18,775 nt of DNA from CAZSNH01 sp052388455 (GCA_052388455.1 JBQTIA010000134.1:1-18775); one strand, 5' to 3'. Positions 1 to 8,197 are shown, counted from the first letter of the stretch. Numbers and translations: made by a program. Notes: a model not told the origin generated them from the sequence alone.

Positions 1-68
1 ATTACCAGTGCCTAAATAGAAATGCTGGCAGGTACGGAACCATGATGTGGAGGAGGGCTTGCAGCATA

Positions 69-1283
69 TCAACCCTTCATCGCAGCCTTTAAATTAGCGT
101 CGACCTTGTCGAGGAAGCCGGTGGTCGAGAGCCATTTCTGATCGGGGCCGACGAGAAGCGCCAAATCCTTGGTCATGAAGCCGGCCTCGACGGTATCGAC
201 GCAGACTTTCTCCAGCGTCGAAGCAAACCGCGCCAGTTCCTTGTTGCCGTCGAGCTTGGCGCGATGGGCGAGACCGCGCGTCCAGGCGAAGATCGAGGCG
301 ATGGCGTTGGTCGAGGTCTCCTTGCCCTTCTGATGCTCGCGGTAGTGGCGCGTGACGGTGCCGTGCGCGGCCTCTGCTTCGACCGTCTTGCCGTCGGGCG
401 TCATCAGCACGCTGGTCATGAGCCCGAGCGAGCCGAAGCCCTGCGCGACCGTATCCGACTGCACGTCCCCGTCGTAGTTCTTGCAAGCCCACACATAGCC
501 GCCCGACCACTTCATGGCGGAGGCCACCATGTCGTCGATCAGGCGATGCTCGTAGACGAGCTTGCGCTTGTCGAACTCGCCCTTGAACTCGGCGACGAAC
601 ACCTCCTGAAAAAGGTCCTTGAAGCGCCCGTCGTAGGCTTTCAGAATCGTGTTCTTGGTCGAGAGGTAGACGGGATAGTTGCGCGCGAGGCCGTAATTGA
701 AGGACGCCCGCGCGAACTCGCGAATACTCTCGTCGAGATTGTACATGGCCATGGCGACGCCTCCGCCGGGCGACTTGAAGACCTCCCGTTCGATGACCTT
801 GCCGTCGTCGCCGACGAAGCGGATCGTCAGCGTGCCCTTGCCCGGAAACTTGAAATCGGTGGCGCGATACTGATCGCCGTAGGCATGGCGACCGATGATG
901 ATCGGTTCGGTCCAGCCCGGCACCAGACGCGGCACATTCTTGCAGATGATCGGCTCGCGGAAGATGACGCCGCCGAGGATGTTGCGGATCGTGCCGTTGG
1001 GCGACTTCCACATCTCCTTCAGATCGAACTCTTTGACGCGCGCCTCGTCGGGCGTGATGGTCGCGCACTTGACGGCGACGCCGTGCTTCTTGGTCGCGTT
1101 GGCAGCGTCTATGGTGACCTGATCCTTGGTCCTGTCGCGGCTCTCGATGCCGAGGTCGTAGTAGTCGAGCGTCAGGTCGAGATAAGGATGAACCAGCTTG
1201 TCCTTGATGAACTGCCAGATGATGCGGGTCATCTCGTCGCCATCCATTTCGACGACCGTACCGGCAACTTTGATTTTTTTCAT
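69..1283 (-). CDS. icd: NADP-dependent isocitrate dehydrogenase
   Basis: This 404-residue cytoplasmic enzyme oxidatively decarboxylates isocitrate to 2-oxoglutarate, making NADPH for the TCA cycle. The N-terminus carries the MDGDEMTR segment (residues 13-20). The isocitrate-binding SPNGTIRN loop lies at about 94-101. The coenzyme region AHGTVTRHYREHQKGKETSTN lies in the last quarter; its His and Arg are typical of NADP-preferring enzymes. Length and motifs match the homodimeric, eukaryote-like subfamily rather than the E. coli type. The ATG at 1283 is chosen because an AGGGGC ribosome-binding site sits just upstream and the protein begins MKKIKV as in relatives. It lies 97 bp downstream of the GT87 triplet on the same strand, so both read-through and its own promoter are possible. 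The TGA stop is at 69-71 and I see no clear terminator in the remaining 68 bases. Identification is firm. Confidence 0.97.
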   Translation of the reverse strand: MKKIKVAGTVVEMDGDEMTRIIWQFIKDKLVHPYLDLTLDYYDLGIESRDRTKDQVTIDAANATKKHGVAVKCATITPDEARVKEFDLKEMWKSPNGTIRNILGGVIFREPIICKNVPRLVPGWTEPIIIGRHAYGDQYRATDFKFPGKGTLTIRFVGDDGKVIEREVFKSPGGGVAMAMYNLDESIREFARASFNYGLARNYPVYLSTKNTILKAYDGRFKDLFQEVFVAEFKGEFDKRKLVYEHRLIDDMVASAMKWSGGYVWACKNYDGDVQSDTVAQGFGSLGLMTSVLMTPDGKTVEAEAAHGTVTRHYREHQKGKETSTNAIASIFAWTRGLAHRAKLDGNKELARFASTLEKVCVDTVEAGFMTKDLALLVGPDQKWLSTTGFLDKVDANLKAAMKG

Positions 1284-1380
1284 CTGCCCCTGGCCCTTGC
1301 TTGCGCAGCGTCCTACCCGTGATCGGCGCGGACCTTAGCGGCGGGCTGCAAGCCAAACAAGGCGACCGAATGGCGGAGGA

Positions 1381-2577
1381 TCAGGCCGCGCGCGTAACGA
1401 GATCGCTCGAGGTGCTGTTGGCAGGCACGCGATGTGCTGCGCCGAGGCGTCGCACGATGAGTGCGATCAGCAGCACCGCTGCAAGGGGCGCCGTCGGAAA
1501 GCCGATTCCCGGCGACACGGCGATGATCGCATTGGCCAGAACTATGCCGTCGATCTCCCGCTCGTCGGTCTCAGCCGTCATGACCGAGCGCAACAGGAAT
1601 GCCTGCGCAACCATCAGAATGCTGAAATCGTAGACAAACTGATAGGGGCTGAGGAACAGCGTCGCCGCGGCGAGCGCCGCAGCCTTGCAGTCGAACGCGA
1701 CATCGTCACGGCGCCACAGCCACGCGATTCCCGCTGCGGCTGCGAGTGCGACGCCGACCTGCACCGTCATCGCGATGCCGGCACCCGCGCCGCTGGTCAC
1801 CAGCATCCCGTAAGCGCTCTGCAGGATCTCCGGCCGCCGGTGCAGCACGAGGTCGGCGACCAGCGGCATCTGCGAGAAAAAAGCCAGCCACGCCGATGAT
1901 CCGAAAACGAGCGCTGAGGCCATCATCAGCACGACGACCGTTGCAGCAGCCGACGCAAACGTGCGCCAGTAGCCGGCGGCGGCGAGCGCGATCGGGATCA
2001 GCACGCCGATATGCGGCTTGTAGGAGAGAAGTCCGAGGCAGACGCCGGCGAGGATCGGACGGGTCGGCAGCATCACCAGTCCGGCGCCGAGCAGCGCCGC
2101 GCTCACGGCGCCGTTCTGACCGACCATCGCATTGTAGAGCGCGGGAATGGAGATCGCCATCCAGATGGCCCCGCGCGGCGTACCAATGATGCGAGCCGCC
2201 ACGGCGGCGAATACCGCATAAGAGGCGATCACCCACATCAGCATCGATACGCCGTAGGGCATCAGCGCGAACAGCGCGGCAACGGCGAGATAGATCGGCG
2301 GGTACGGCCAGGGCTGATAGTCGCTGCGCTCGCGCTCCAGCAATTCGAACGAGCGCCGGCCATGCTCGGCCCAATCGTAAGCGCCGAGCGCGTCGCCATC
2401 GATCACTTGCTTGCCGGCCGTCCAGATTGCCACGTAATCGACGTAGGCCGTCGACTGGGCCACCGTCGTTCCCGTTCCGGGCCAGCCCTGCATCCGTCCG
2501 GCCGTCGCATAGAGAGCGGCGGCGTAGAGCAGGAAGATCGCGGCGCAGATGCGCGTGGTGGTGGTCTGGCTCATCAT
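1381..2577 (-). CDS. GT87/DUF2029-type membrane glycosyltransferase, third of tandem triplet
   Basis: This is a 398-residue polytopic membrane protein of the GT-C fold, resembling the GT87 (DUF2029) family. Known members move a sugar, often mannose, from a polyprenyl-phosphate carrier to an acceptor on the outer face of the inner membrane. A hydrophobic helix (about 9-25) leads into a GWPG loop. DYVAIW follows, with Asp47 as the likely catalytic acid of the first periplasmic loop. Shared family marks are GQNGA, LLSYKPH and SPYQFVYD. The remainder is mostly hydrophobic helices. The start overlaps the upstream paralog's TGA within ATGATGA, so the ATG at 2577 or at 2574 could be used. It is the most diverged of the three copies; for example TAGKQVIDG replaces the TGGKLALEG or TGGRLALEG of the others. 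Donor and acceptor cannot be read from the sequence. Confidence 0.85.
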   Translation of the reverse strand: MMSQTTTTRICAAIFLLYAAALYATAGRMQGWPGTGTTVAQSTAYVDYVAIWTAGKQVIDGDALGAYDWAEHGRRSFELLERERSDYQPWPYPPIYLAVAALFALMPYGVSMLMWVIASYAVFAAVAARIIGTPRGAIWMAISIPALYNAMVGQNGAVSAALLGAGLVMLPTRPILAGVCLGLLSYKPHIGVLIPIALAAAGYWRTFASAAATVVVLMMASALVFGSSAWLAFFSQMPLVADLVLHRRPEILQSAYGMLVTSGAGAGIAMTVQVGVALAAAAGIAWLWRRDDVAFDCKAAALAAATLFLSPYQFVYDFSILMVAQAFLLRSVMTAETDEREIDGIVLANAIIAVSPGIGFPTAPLAAVLLIALIVRRLGAAHRVPANSTSSDLVTRAA

Positions 2578-3824
2578 GGCGCGAGGGCTCCAGTCTTGAC
2601 TGACGGAACTGCGGAGGGCTGCGGGTTGGAGGCCGACCCAAGTTTCAGCCGCCGGATCGCGGCATCGAGCGTAGTGAAGGCGAGGTCTGACACCGCCAGC
2701 ACCCGCCGGAGGACCAGCGCCAGTACGATGAGGCAGGCGACGAAACCGAGCGGGATGCCCGCGGCGGAAAAGAAGAGAATGGCGATGTTCGCCGCGACGA
2801 GGCCGGCGATCTCGATGGTGTCCAGTCCATCGGGCGCGGAGGCGCGATAGAGGAAGGCCTGGGCGAGTGTCAGGATGGTGAGGTCGTAGACGAAGAGGTA
2901 GGGGCTGACGAGCAGGGACGCGACTGAGAGCAGTGCGGCCTTGAGATCGAAGCCGATGCGTGGGTCACGCCAGACCAGCCCCACCACGAGCGCGGCCATC
3001 AATGCCAGCACGGACTGCAGGGCATAGGCGGTTGTGATGCCGAGTCCGAGGCAGCGTGAGAGTCCGAACAGCGTCTGCAGCTTCTCGGGGGCCGACATGG
3101 CTGCCGTTTGGGCGGAGACCTTCGCCAGGCCCGGCAGGAAGGCCGCCCAGGTTTCCCAGCCGAAGGCGACGACGGACACCAGCGCCAATCCGATGGCGGT
3201 TGCGGCTGCGGCGGCGATCGTCCGCCAATGGCCGCTGAACGCCAGCGCGATGGGGATCAGCAACCCGAGGTGCGGCTTGTAGGATAGGAGGCCGATGCAA
3301 ATGCCAGCCAACACAGGCCGCGAGTTCAGGCTTATCAGGCCGAGCCCGAGCAGCGCTGCGCTCAAAGCCCCGTTCTGGCCGACGTGGGCGTTGAACGCGA
3401 GTGCAATCGGCACCGACAGCCAGAGCGCGCCCGCCGCCGTTCCCATGATCCGTGCCGCGGCAACCGCGTAAGCCGCCGAGGTCGCCGCCACCCACAGCAT
3501 CATCGACAGGCCGTAGGGCAGAAAGGCGAAGAGAGCGGCAATGGCCAGAAACGTCGGCGGATAGGGCCAGGGCAGCAGACCGGCGGGGTCTTTGCCGAGC
3601 AGTTCCTCGGCCGCATCGCGATGCCGGTCCCAATCGTAGGCATCGAGCGGGCGGCCTTCGAGCGCCAGCCGTCCCCCGGTCCAGATGGCGACGTAGTCGG
3701 TGGTCACCTGCTGCCGCTCGCCGAGACCCGGCCAGCCCTGCGCCGGTCCCGTGAGCGTCACGAGCAGCATCAGGTAGCCGCCGACGATGAGAACCGAGAC
3801 GGCGGTGAGGAGCGTACGTGTCAT
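2574..3824 (-). CDS. GT87/DUF2029-type membrane glycosyltransferase, second of tandem triplet
   Basis: This 416-residue multi-pass membrane protein is paralogous to both neighbours. It opens with a membrane helix (about 6-25), then TGPAQGWPGLGER and TTDYVAIWTGGRLALEG. Asp43 is the probable catalytic residue in the first periplasmic loop. LPWPYPPTFLAIAALFAFLPYG, GQNGALSAALLG, LLSYKPHLGLLIP and SPYLFVYDL are nearly the same as in the upstream copy. The frame is open upstream to 3866, but the ATG at 3824 is preferred. It overlaps the upstream stop as ATGA, and the protein then begins with a short basic segment and a helix like its paralogs. Its C-terminal tail is longer and soluble, rich in Ser, Pro and Ala. 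The GT-C transferase class is well supported; the substrate is unknown. Confidence 0.86.
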   Translation of the reverse strand: MTRTLLTAVSVLIVGGYLMLLVTLTGPAQGWPGLGERQQVTTDYVAIWTGGRLALEGRPLDAYDWDRHRDAAEELLGKDPAGLLPWPYPPTFLAIAALFAFLPYGLSMMLWVAATSAAYAVAAARIMGTAAGALWLSVPIALAFNAHVGQNGALSAALLGLGLISLNSRPVLAGICIGLLSYKPHLGLLIPIALAFSGHWRTIAAAAATAIGLALVSVVAFGWETWAAFLPGLAKVSAQTAAMSAPEKLQTLFGLSRCLGLGITTAYALQSVLALMAALVVGLVWRDPRIGFDLKAALLSVASLLVSPYLFVYDLTILTLAQAFLYRASAPDGLDTIEIAGLVAANIAILFFSAAGIPLGFVACLIVLALVLRRVLAVSDLAFTTLDAAIRRLKLGSASNPQPSAVPSVKTGALAP

Positions 3825-5041
3825 GCGCTGGCCTCGCCGAAGGAGCGCTCCAATGACGGCAGCCAACGGGCCGGCAGAAGAAGCTTGATCGTCGAACGTG
3901 CGCCGCCCAGCCGGCGAACGACCAGGGTCAGCAGAAGGAGTGTCGCCGCCAGTCCCATAGGCAGGCCCGCTGCCGGGAAAATCGCGATCAGCGCATTCGC
4001 TAGGAGGATGCCGTCGACCTCGCGCTCGTCGAAGCGGCCCTCGACGACGGCCCTAAGCAGGAACGCCTGCGCCACGATCAGCACGACCAGATCGTAGACG
4101 AAAACATAGGGGCTGATCAGCAGGGCGCTGGCCGCGAGAGCGGCCGCCTTTGCTTCGTAGGGTACATCGCGGTGCCGCCAGAGCAGCGTCACGCCCGCCG
4201 CGACGGCTGCCGCGAAGAGGGCGTGCATGGCGAGCGCGGCTTGCGGCGCCGCGCCGAGGCAGCGCATCAGGCCGTAGACGCTCTGCAGCTTTTCCGGATT
4301 GGGCACAGCGGCGATGTGGGCCGACATGCGGCCCATCTGCTCGATGAAAGCCGGCCAGGTTTCGGGCCCGAATGCGATCGCCGACCCCGCGACGAGCGCA
4401 ACGACCGTTATCGCCGCCGAGGCGAACGCGCGCCATTGGCCGGACGCGACCAGCACCAGCGGCACCAGCACGCCGAGATGCGGCTTATAGGAGAGCAGTC
4501 CTAAGGCCAGCCCGGCGAGCACGGGCCGGGTCGGCAGCAGCAGCAGCCCGCAACCCAGCAGCGCCGCACTCAACGCCCCGTTCTGGCCAACATGAGCGTT
4601 GTAGAGGATCGCGACGGAGACGGTCATCCACAGCGCGCCCCGGGCAGCGCCCGTGATGCGCGCCGCCACGAGCGCGGCAGCGCCCGTCGTCGCTGCAACC
4701 CAAAGCAGCATCGACCATCCGTAGGGGAGCAGCGCGAAAACCGCGGCCATCGCCAGGAAAGTCGGGGGATAGGGCCACGGCAGGAAACCCGGCGGCTCGG
4801 CTCCGAGCACGGCCGTCGCCTCGCCCTTGTGCTGGTCCCAGTCGTAGGCGGCGAGTGCACGGCCTTCGAGGGCCAGCTTGCCGCCGGTCCAGATGGCGAC
4901 GTAGTCCGTCGTCTCCTTCGGCCGGTCGCCGAGCCCCGGCCAGCCCTGGCTCGGTCCGGTAAAGGCCAGCAGCATCAGGATGTAGACGGTGAGAAGGCCG
5001 GCGCAGAGCTTGGTGGCGAGGGATTGCGTCAGGGCTGGCAT
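3821..5041 (-). CDS. GT87/DUF2029-type membrane glycosyltransferase, first of tandem triplet
   Basis: This is the promoter-proximal copy of the triplet, about 406 residues from the ATG at 5041. An in-frame GTG at 5047 would add two residues, and neither start has a clear Shine-Dalgarno sequence. A membrane helix (about 12-28) leads to TGPSQGWPGLGDR and TTDYVAIWTGGKLALEG, with Asp46 as candidate catalytic acid. GQNG lies at 152-155, KPH at 186-188 and SPYVFVYDL near 310-318, all among hydrophobic helices. By family analogy it works in the inner membrane on a lipid-phosphate sugar donor. It is divergent from the RNA methyltransferase gene across 176 bp, which should hold promoters for both. The three copies keep the same motif order and look like local duplications. 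No flippase, polymerase or nucleotide-sugar gene is visible nearby, so the product cannot be inferred from context. Confidence 0.86.
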   Translation of the reverse strand: MPALTQSLATKLCAGLLTVYILMLLAFTGPSQGWPGLGDRPKETTDYVAIWTGGKLALEGRALAAYDWDQHKGEATAVLGAEPPGFLPWPYPPTFLAMAAVFALLPYGWSMLLWVAATTGAAALVAARITGAARGALWMTVSVAILYNAHVGQNGALSAALLGCGLLLLPTRPVLAGLALGLLSYKPHLGVLVPLVLVASGQWRAFASAAITVVALVAGSAIAFGPETWPAFIEQMGRMSAHIAAVPNPEKLQSVYGLMRCLGAAPQAALAMHALFAAAVAAGVTLLWRHRDVPYEAKAAALAASALLISPYVFVYDLVVLIVAQAFLLRAVVEGRFDEREVDGILLANALIAIFPAAGLPMGLAATLLLLTLVVRRLGGARSTIKLLLPARWLPSLERSFGEASA

Positions 5042-5047
5042 GGGCAC

Positions 5048-5223
5048 TCGATACGCAGATGCAACGAATGCGCGTCAGCGTATCAACGAGCCCTTAGGGA
5101 AGACTTAGCGATGACGAGCGCGATTTGGTGAATGGCGACGCTTGCCGGATCGGGGACGTTTGCTAAGGGGAGGCTGGCGCCGCGCGTCCGCGGTGGCCCC
5201 GAGTTCTAGCGAGCACCAGACCG
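5048..5223. promoter_or_regulatory. Divergent intergenic region between GT87 triplet and TrmJ-like gene
   Basis: The genes on either side point away from each other, so this 176-bp gap must carry both promoters unless transcription enters from outside. I see no convincing -35/-10 pair. TTGCCG near 5143 with TAAGGG about 16 bases later is a weak plus-strand candidate only. The GTG at 5224 has no strong ribosome-binding site. Confidence 0.35.
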
Positions 5224-6495
5224 GTGACCACTGCCAGTGATAGCCTCGTCGAGCTCGCCGTGATCGATGGACGGCCGGTCCCGACGCTGGCCGGCTCAGA
5301 GCGCCCGATCGGCGAGATCGTGCACGCCTGTCACCAGAAGACCATCGACGATGGGCTCGCCGAGCTGGCGGTCCCCGGCCTCACGCGCGAGACGCTCGAC
5401 GGCGTGCTGACCTATTGTGCCGAGGTGCGCTGCGAATGGGCCGGCGCCACCTGCCCCGGGTGCAAGAAGCGAACGGAGGCGCTCGGCATCCACACCCTCG
5501 ACGACTTCATCGCCCGCCACGGGGAAATCGTGGTCGGCGATGGCGCGGTCCGCCTGCTCGGTCAGGGCGAGGGCACCCTCAAAACGCCGGCGCTGGCCGC
5601 CCTGGAGCGGACGTGGAGCGGGGAGAACTACTGGTTCTGGGCGCGGCGCGTGCTGCGGAAACTGCGCCATGGAGTGCGCCGGGCTCACATTCGCGGCGAA
5701 GCCGTCGCCGGAGAGGGCGAGACGCCAGCTGTCATCCTGATGGAGCCGCAGCTACCCGACAACATCGGCATGGTGGCGCGCGCCTGCGCCAATTTCGGGC
5801 TCGACGACCTGCGCCTCGTCAATCCGCGTGACGGCTGGCCGAACGAAAAGGCGCGCATCGCCGCCTCGGGCGCCAACTACATCGTCGACGACGCCAAAGC
5901 CTATCCCACCCTGGCAGCGGCGACCGGCGACCTCAACTGGGTGGCGGCGACCACAGCCCGCCAGCGCGACCTGCGCAAGCCGGTACTGACCCCCGAAGCG
6001 CTGGCCGAGGAAATGCGCACACGGATCGCGCGGGGCGAGCGCTGCGGCCTGCTCTTCGGCCGGGAGCGCAGCGGCCTGGAAACCGGGGAAGTGGCGGACG
6101 CCGACGCCATCGTCATGATCCCGGTCAATTCCCGCTTCGCCTCGCTCAATCTGGCGCAGGCGGTGCTGCTCGTCGGCTATGCCTGGATGCGCGCCAGTCC
6201 GTCCGCCACGCTCGGTCGCGTCACCACGTACGAGACCCCGGTGGCTGAGGGCATGAACCTCGGCCGCGAGCGCCCGGCGACACGCGAAGACCTCAATGGT
6301 TTCTTCGAGCATCTCGAAGGAGAGCTCGACCGGCTCGGCTTTTTCAACCCGTCACACAAACGCCCCAGCGTGGTGCAAAACCTCCGCAGCCTGTTCTTGC
6401 GCATGGGTGCCACCGAACAGGAAGTACGCACCTTGCGTGGCATAGTTGCCACGCTGGCGCACGGCAAGGGACGGGGCCGAAAGCCGTCCACATAG
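5224..6495 (+). CDS. TrmJ/SpoU-type RNA 2'-O-methyltransferase with an N-terminal DUF433-like, Cys-rich extension
   Basis: This is a 423-residue protein. The part from about 165 onward is a SPOUT methyltransferase of the TrmH/TrmJ branch. Motif 1 is PDNIGMVARACANFG (178-192), motif 2 is LLFGRERSGLE, and motif 3 is IPVNSRFASLNLAQAV. TrmJ enzymes use SAM to methylate the 2'-OH of residue 32 in the tRNA anticodon loop; that target is inferred here. The tail RPSVVQNLRSLFLRMGATEQEVRTLRGIV matches the helical end of TrmJ. The first 160 or so residues are not part of TrmJ. VIDGRPVPTLAGSERPIGEIV through GLTRETLDGVLTYCAE resembles a DUF433 domain, and Cys65, Cys70, Cys77 and Cys80 could bind metal. 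The GTG at 5224 is the first reasonable start after the in-frame TAA at 5164. Without the extension no good internal start precedes VILMEPQLPDNIG, so the fusion seems genuine. Confidence 0.88.
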   Translation: MTTASDSLVELAVIDGRPVPTLAGSERPIGEIVHACHQKTIDDGLAELAVPGLTRETLDGVLTYCAEVRCEWAGATCPGCKKRTEALGIHTLDDFIARHGEIVVGDGAVRLLGQGEGTLKTPALAALERTWSGENYWFWARRVLRKLRHGVRRAHIRGEAVAGEGETPAVILMEPQLPDNIGMVARACANFGLDDLRLVNPRDGWPNEKARIAASGANYIVDDAKAYPTLAAATGDLNWVAATTARQRDLRKPVLTPEALAEEMRTRIARGERCGLLFGRERSGLETGEVADADAIVMIPVNSRFASLNLAQAVLLVGYAWMRASPSATLGRVTTYETPVAEGMNLGRERPATREDLNGFFEHLEGELDRLGFFNPSHKRPSVVQNLRSLFLRMGATEQEVRTLRGIVATLAHGKGRGRKPST

Positions 6496-6715
6496 GTCGC
6501 CTTTTTCTGGCCAAGTTTTGAGCCGAGCGATGCCTGCGATTGGTTCAGGTCAGGGATACAACGCGGGCCTGTTCCGCCAGTGCCGTTGCCTGTGTGCCAC
6601 TCCCGGCCGCGCGGCGGCGTCAGAGCTAGACGGGGTGGCGCTCAGCGCTGCCGAGGACCGACCGGGCACGACAAACCGGCAGATGCAAAAAAAGATCGAT
6701 AGGGGCAGTCTGGAC

Positions 6716-7300
6716 ATGCGGAAGACCATCACAGCGGGGAAGATTTTGCTGGGCGCGATCGTCGCCATCGCGGCGCAGTTCGGTCTCGCGACCGAGCGGG
6801 CCGTGGCTCAGGAATTGAGCGACCAGTCAGTCGCAAAGCTGATGGAGTATGCTTGGTCGCTGGTGCCGGCGCAGTTCTCGCAACCGGATGGCAAGGTCAT
6901 CATCACCGATAAAAAGAAAAAGGAAGATTCGCTGGTTCCTCTCGACGTCGCCAAGGAAGTGATCCGCGTCGGCCGCGTCTCGGCGCACGCGCAGGTCTGC
7001 GAGCTCCCCGACGACCAGCTCGCCAACCACCGCACCATGATGCGGCGGGAAACCGAGAAAAAGAAATGGACGCCGCAGCAGATGCTGTACATCAACCAGC
7101 TTCATCTGGTGACGGTCATGCTGCTGACCGGCAAGGTCAAAGTCACCGATAAGGACGGCAACAAGGAAGTTTCGATCGATCAGGACAAGGCCGCCGCCCA
7201 GACCTGCTCCGAGGAGGAGAAATCGAAGGTCAAAAGCATGGTCGAAGCCTACGTCAAACAGCCGGTCGCTTCCGCCGCCCCGGCCGAACAGCCCAAATGA
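6716..7300 (+). CDS. Unrecognised small exported protein
   Basis: This is a 194-residue protein I cannot assign to a known family. It has a clear signal peptide: a basic start (MRKTITAGK), a hydrophobic core of about residues 9-24, and likely cleavage near AVAQ (about 31-32), so it is probably periplasmic. The mature part is strongly charged, with a KKKKED run near 66-71 and KKK near 115-117. It has only two cysteines (Cys95 and Cys164), which could form a disulfide, and an Ala/Pro-rich tail. The frame is open back to 6446, inside the methyltransferase gene. I chose the ATG at 6716 because AGGGGC at 6701-6706 lies 9 bases upstream and the signal peptide starts there; an ATG at 6683 is the alternative. 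It is 220 bp after the methyltransferase gene, and a GC-rich hairpin follows it. The gene call is good; the function is unknown. Confidence 0.8.
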   Translation: MRKTITAGKILLGAIVAIAAQFGLATERAVAQELSDQSVAKLMEYAWSLVPAQFSQPDGKVIITDKKKKEDSLVPLDVAKEVIRVGRVSAHAQVCELPDDQLANHRTMMRRETEKKKWTPQQMLYINQLHLVTVMLLTGKVKVTDKDGNKEVSIDQDKAAAQTCSEEEKSKVKSMVEAYVKQPVASAAPAEQPK

Positions 7301-7308
7301 GCCGTAAG

Positions 7309-7324
7309 CGCGTCGCGAGACGCG
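7309..7324 (+). other. Perfect 6-bp hairpin with GCGA loop
   Basis: CGCGTC (7309-7314) pairs with GACGCG (7319-7324) around a GCGA loop of the GNRA type, 8 bases after the stop codon of the exported protein. No T-run follows, so it is a structured 3' end or leader element rather than a standard terminator. Confidence 0.4.
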
Positions 7325-7376
7325 ACCCGAGGCGGGAGTTGACGCGCCGGGAATTCTCGAATAACTGACATTCGCG

Positions 7377-7406
7377 CGCGGGTCCGAGAGGGCCCGCGAC
7401 GCATTT
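7377..7406 (+). terminator. Candidate terminator or leader hairpin before rpsD
   Basis: CGCGGGTCC (7377-7385) pairs with GGGCCCGCG (7390-7398) around a GAGA loop: nine pairs with one G-T wobble. It is followed by ACGCATTTTG, a short T-run six bases after the stem. It could end transcription of the exported-protein gene or be part of the rpsD leader. The T-run is weak. Confidence 0.45.
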
Positions 7407-7572
7407 TGCGCGCCCGTGACCGGTCCGTCCTTGGATCGTTGTCTGTCGGCTGCGAGGTTCCCGGCCGGTTCGGGGATGTCGCGGCAGAGGAGGGGGCGCT
7501 CCACGAGCCCGGCGCAGCACCATTTTCATCGATTGGGCCTGCCGGATTCGCAACCTATTGGAGTGCAAAGCC

Positions 7573-8190
7573 ATGACCAAGCGCCTTCGCGCCAAGTACA
7601 AGATCGACCGCCGCCTCAGCGAGAACATCTGGGGCCGCCCGAAGAGCCCGCTCAACAAGCGCGAGAGCCGCCCCGGCCAGCACGGTGAGCGGCGCACCTC
7701 GAAGCTCTCCGACTTCGGCCAGCAGCTCAAGGCCAAGCAAAAGCTGAAGGGCTATTACGCCAACATCTCCGAGAGGCAGTTCAGCCGCGTCTACAAGGAA
7801 GCCGCCCGTCTGAAGGGCTCGACCAGCGAGCATCTGATCGGCCTACTGGAGCGTCGTCTCGACGCGCTGGTCTACCGCGCCAAGTTCGTGCCGACGGTGT
7901 TTTCCGCGCGACAGTTCGTCTCGCACGGGCACATCACCGTCAACGGCCGCCGCGTGACAATCCCGAGCTATCGCTGCCGCGTCGGCGACGTGGTCGAGGT
8001 CAAGGAAAAGTCGCGCCAGATGACGCTGCTTCTTGAAGCCATCAAGAGCGCCGAGCGCGACGTTCCTGATTACATCGAGGTCGATCACTCGAAGATGACG
8101 GCCAAGCTGAACCGCATTCCTGCACTCTCGGATGTGCCCTATCCGGTGACGATGGAACCCAATCTGGTGGTCGAGTTCTATTCGCGCTGA
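7573..8190 (+). CDS. rpsD: 30S ribosomal protein S4
   Basis: This 205-residue primary 16S rRNA-binding protein nucleates assembly of the 30S body. The N-terminal part (MTKRLRAKYKIDRRL, then GRPKSPLNKRESRPGQHG) is typical of the alphaproteobacterial, cysteine-free form. The S4 RNA-binding fold runs from about residue 92 (RRLDALVYRAKF) through HGHITVNGRRVTIPSYRCRVGDVVEV. It ends EPNLVVEFYSR, as expected. The frame is open to a TTG at 7558, but the ATG at 7573 gives the family N-terminus and TTGGAGTG (7558-7565) serves as the ribosome-binding site. It stands alone, not in an rpsM-rpsK-rpsD-rpoA operon, which is usual in this group. A 272-bp upstream gap and a strong terminator suggest its own unit. 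Identification is firm. Confidence 0.98.
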   Translation: MTKRLRAKYKIDRRLSENIWGRPKSPLNKRESRPGQHGERRTSKLSDFGQQLKAKQKLKGYYANISERQFSRVYKEAARLKGSTSEHLIGLLERRLDALVYRAKFVPTVFSARQFVSHGHITVNGRRVTIPSYRCRVGDVVEVKEKSRQMTLLLEAIKSAERDVPDYIEVDHSKMTAKLNRIPALSDVPYPVTMEPNLVVEFYSR

Positions 8191-8197
8191 TCGGTCC

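Noticed and set aside
264..1322. Plus-strand open frame opposite icd
   Set aside because: It mirrors the codons of a clear isocitrate dehydrogenase and shows no domain.
1381..5041. Possible toxin-antitoxin or defence system linked to the DUF433-like domain
   Set aside because: The domain is fused to a complete RNA methyltransferase, and the neighbours are membrane glycosyltransferases with no nuclease, helicase or toxin motif.
6446..6715. Longer form of the exported protein starting within the methyltransferase gene
   Set aside because: The ribosome-binding site and signal peptide place the start at 6716, and the extension has no family character.
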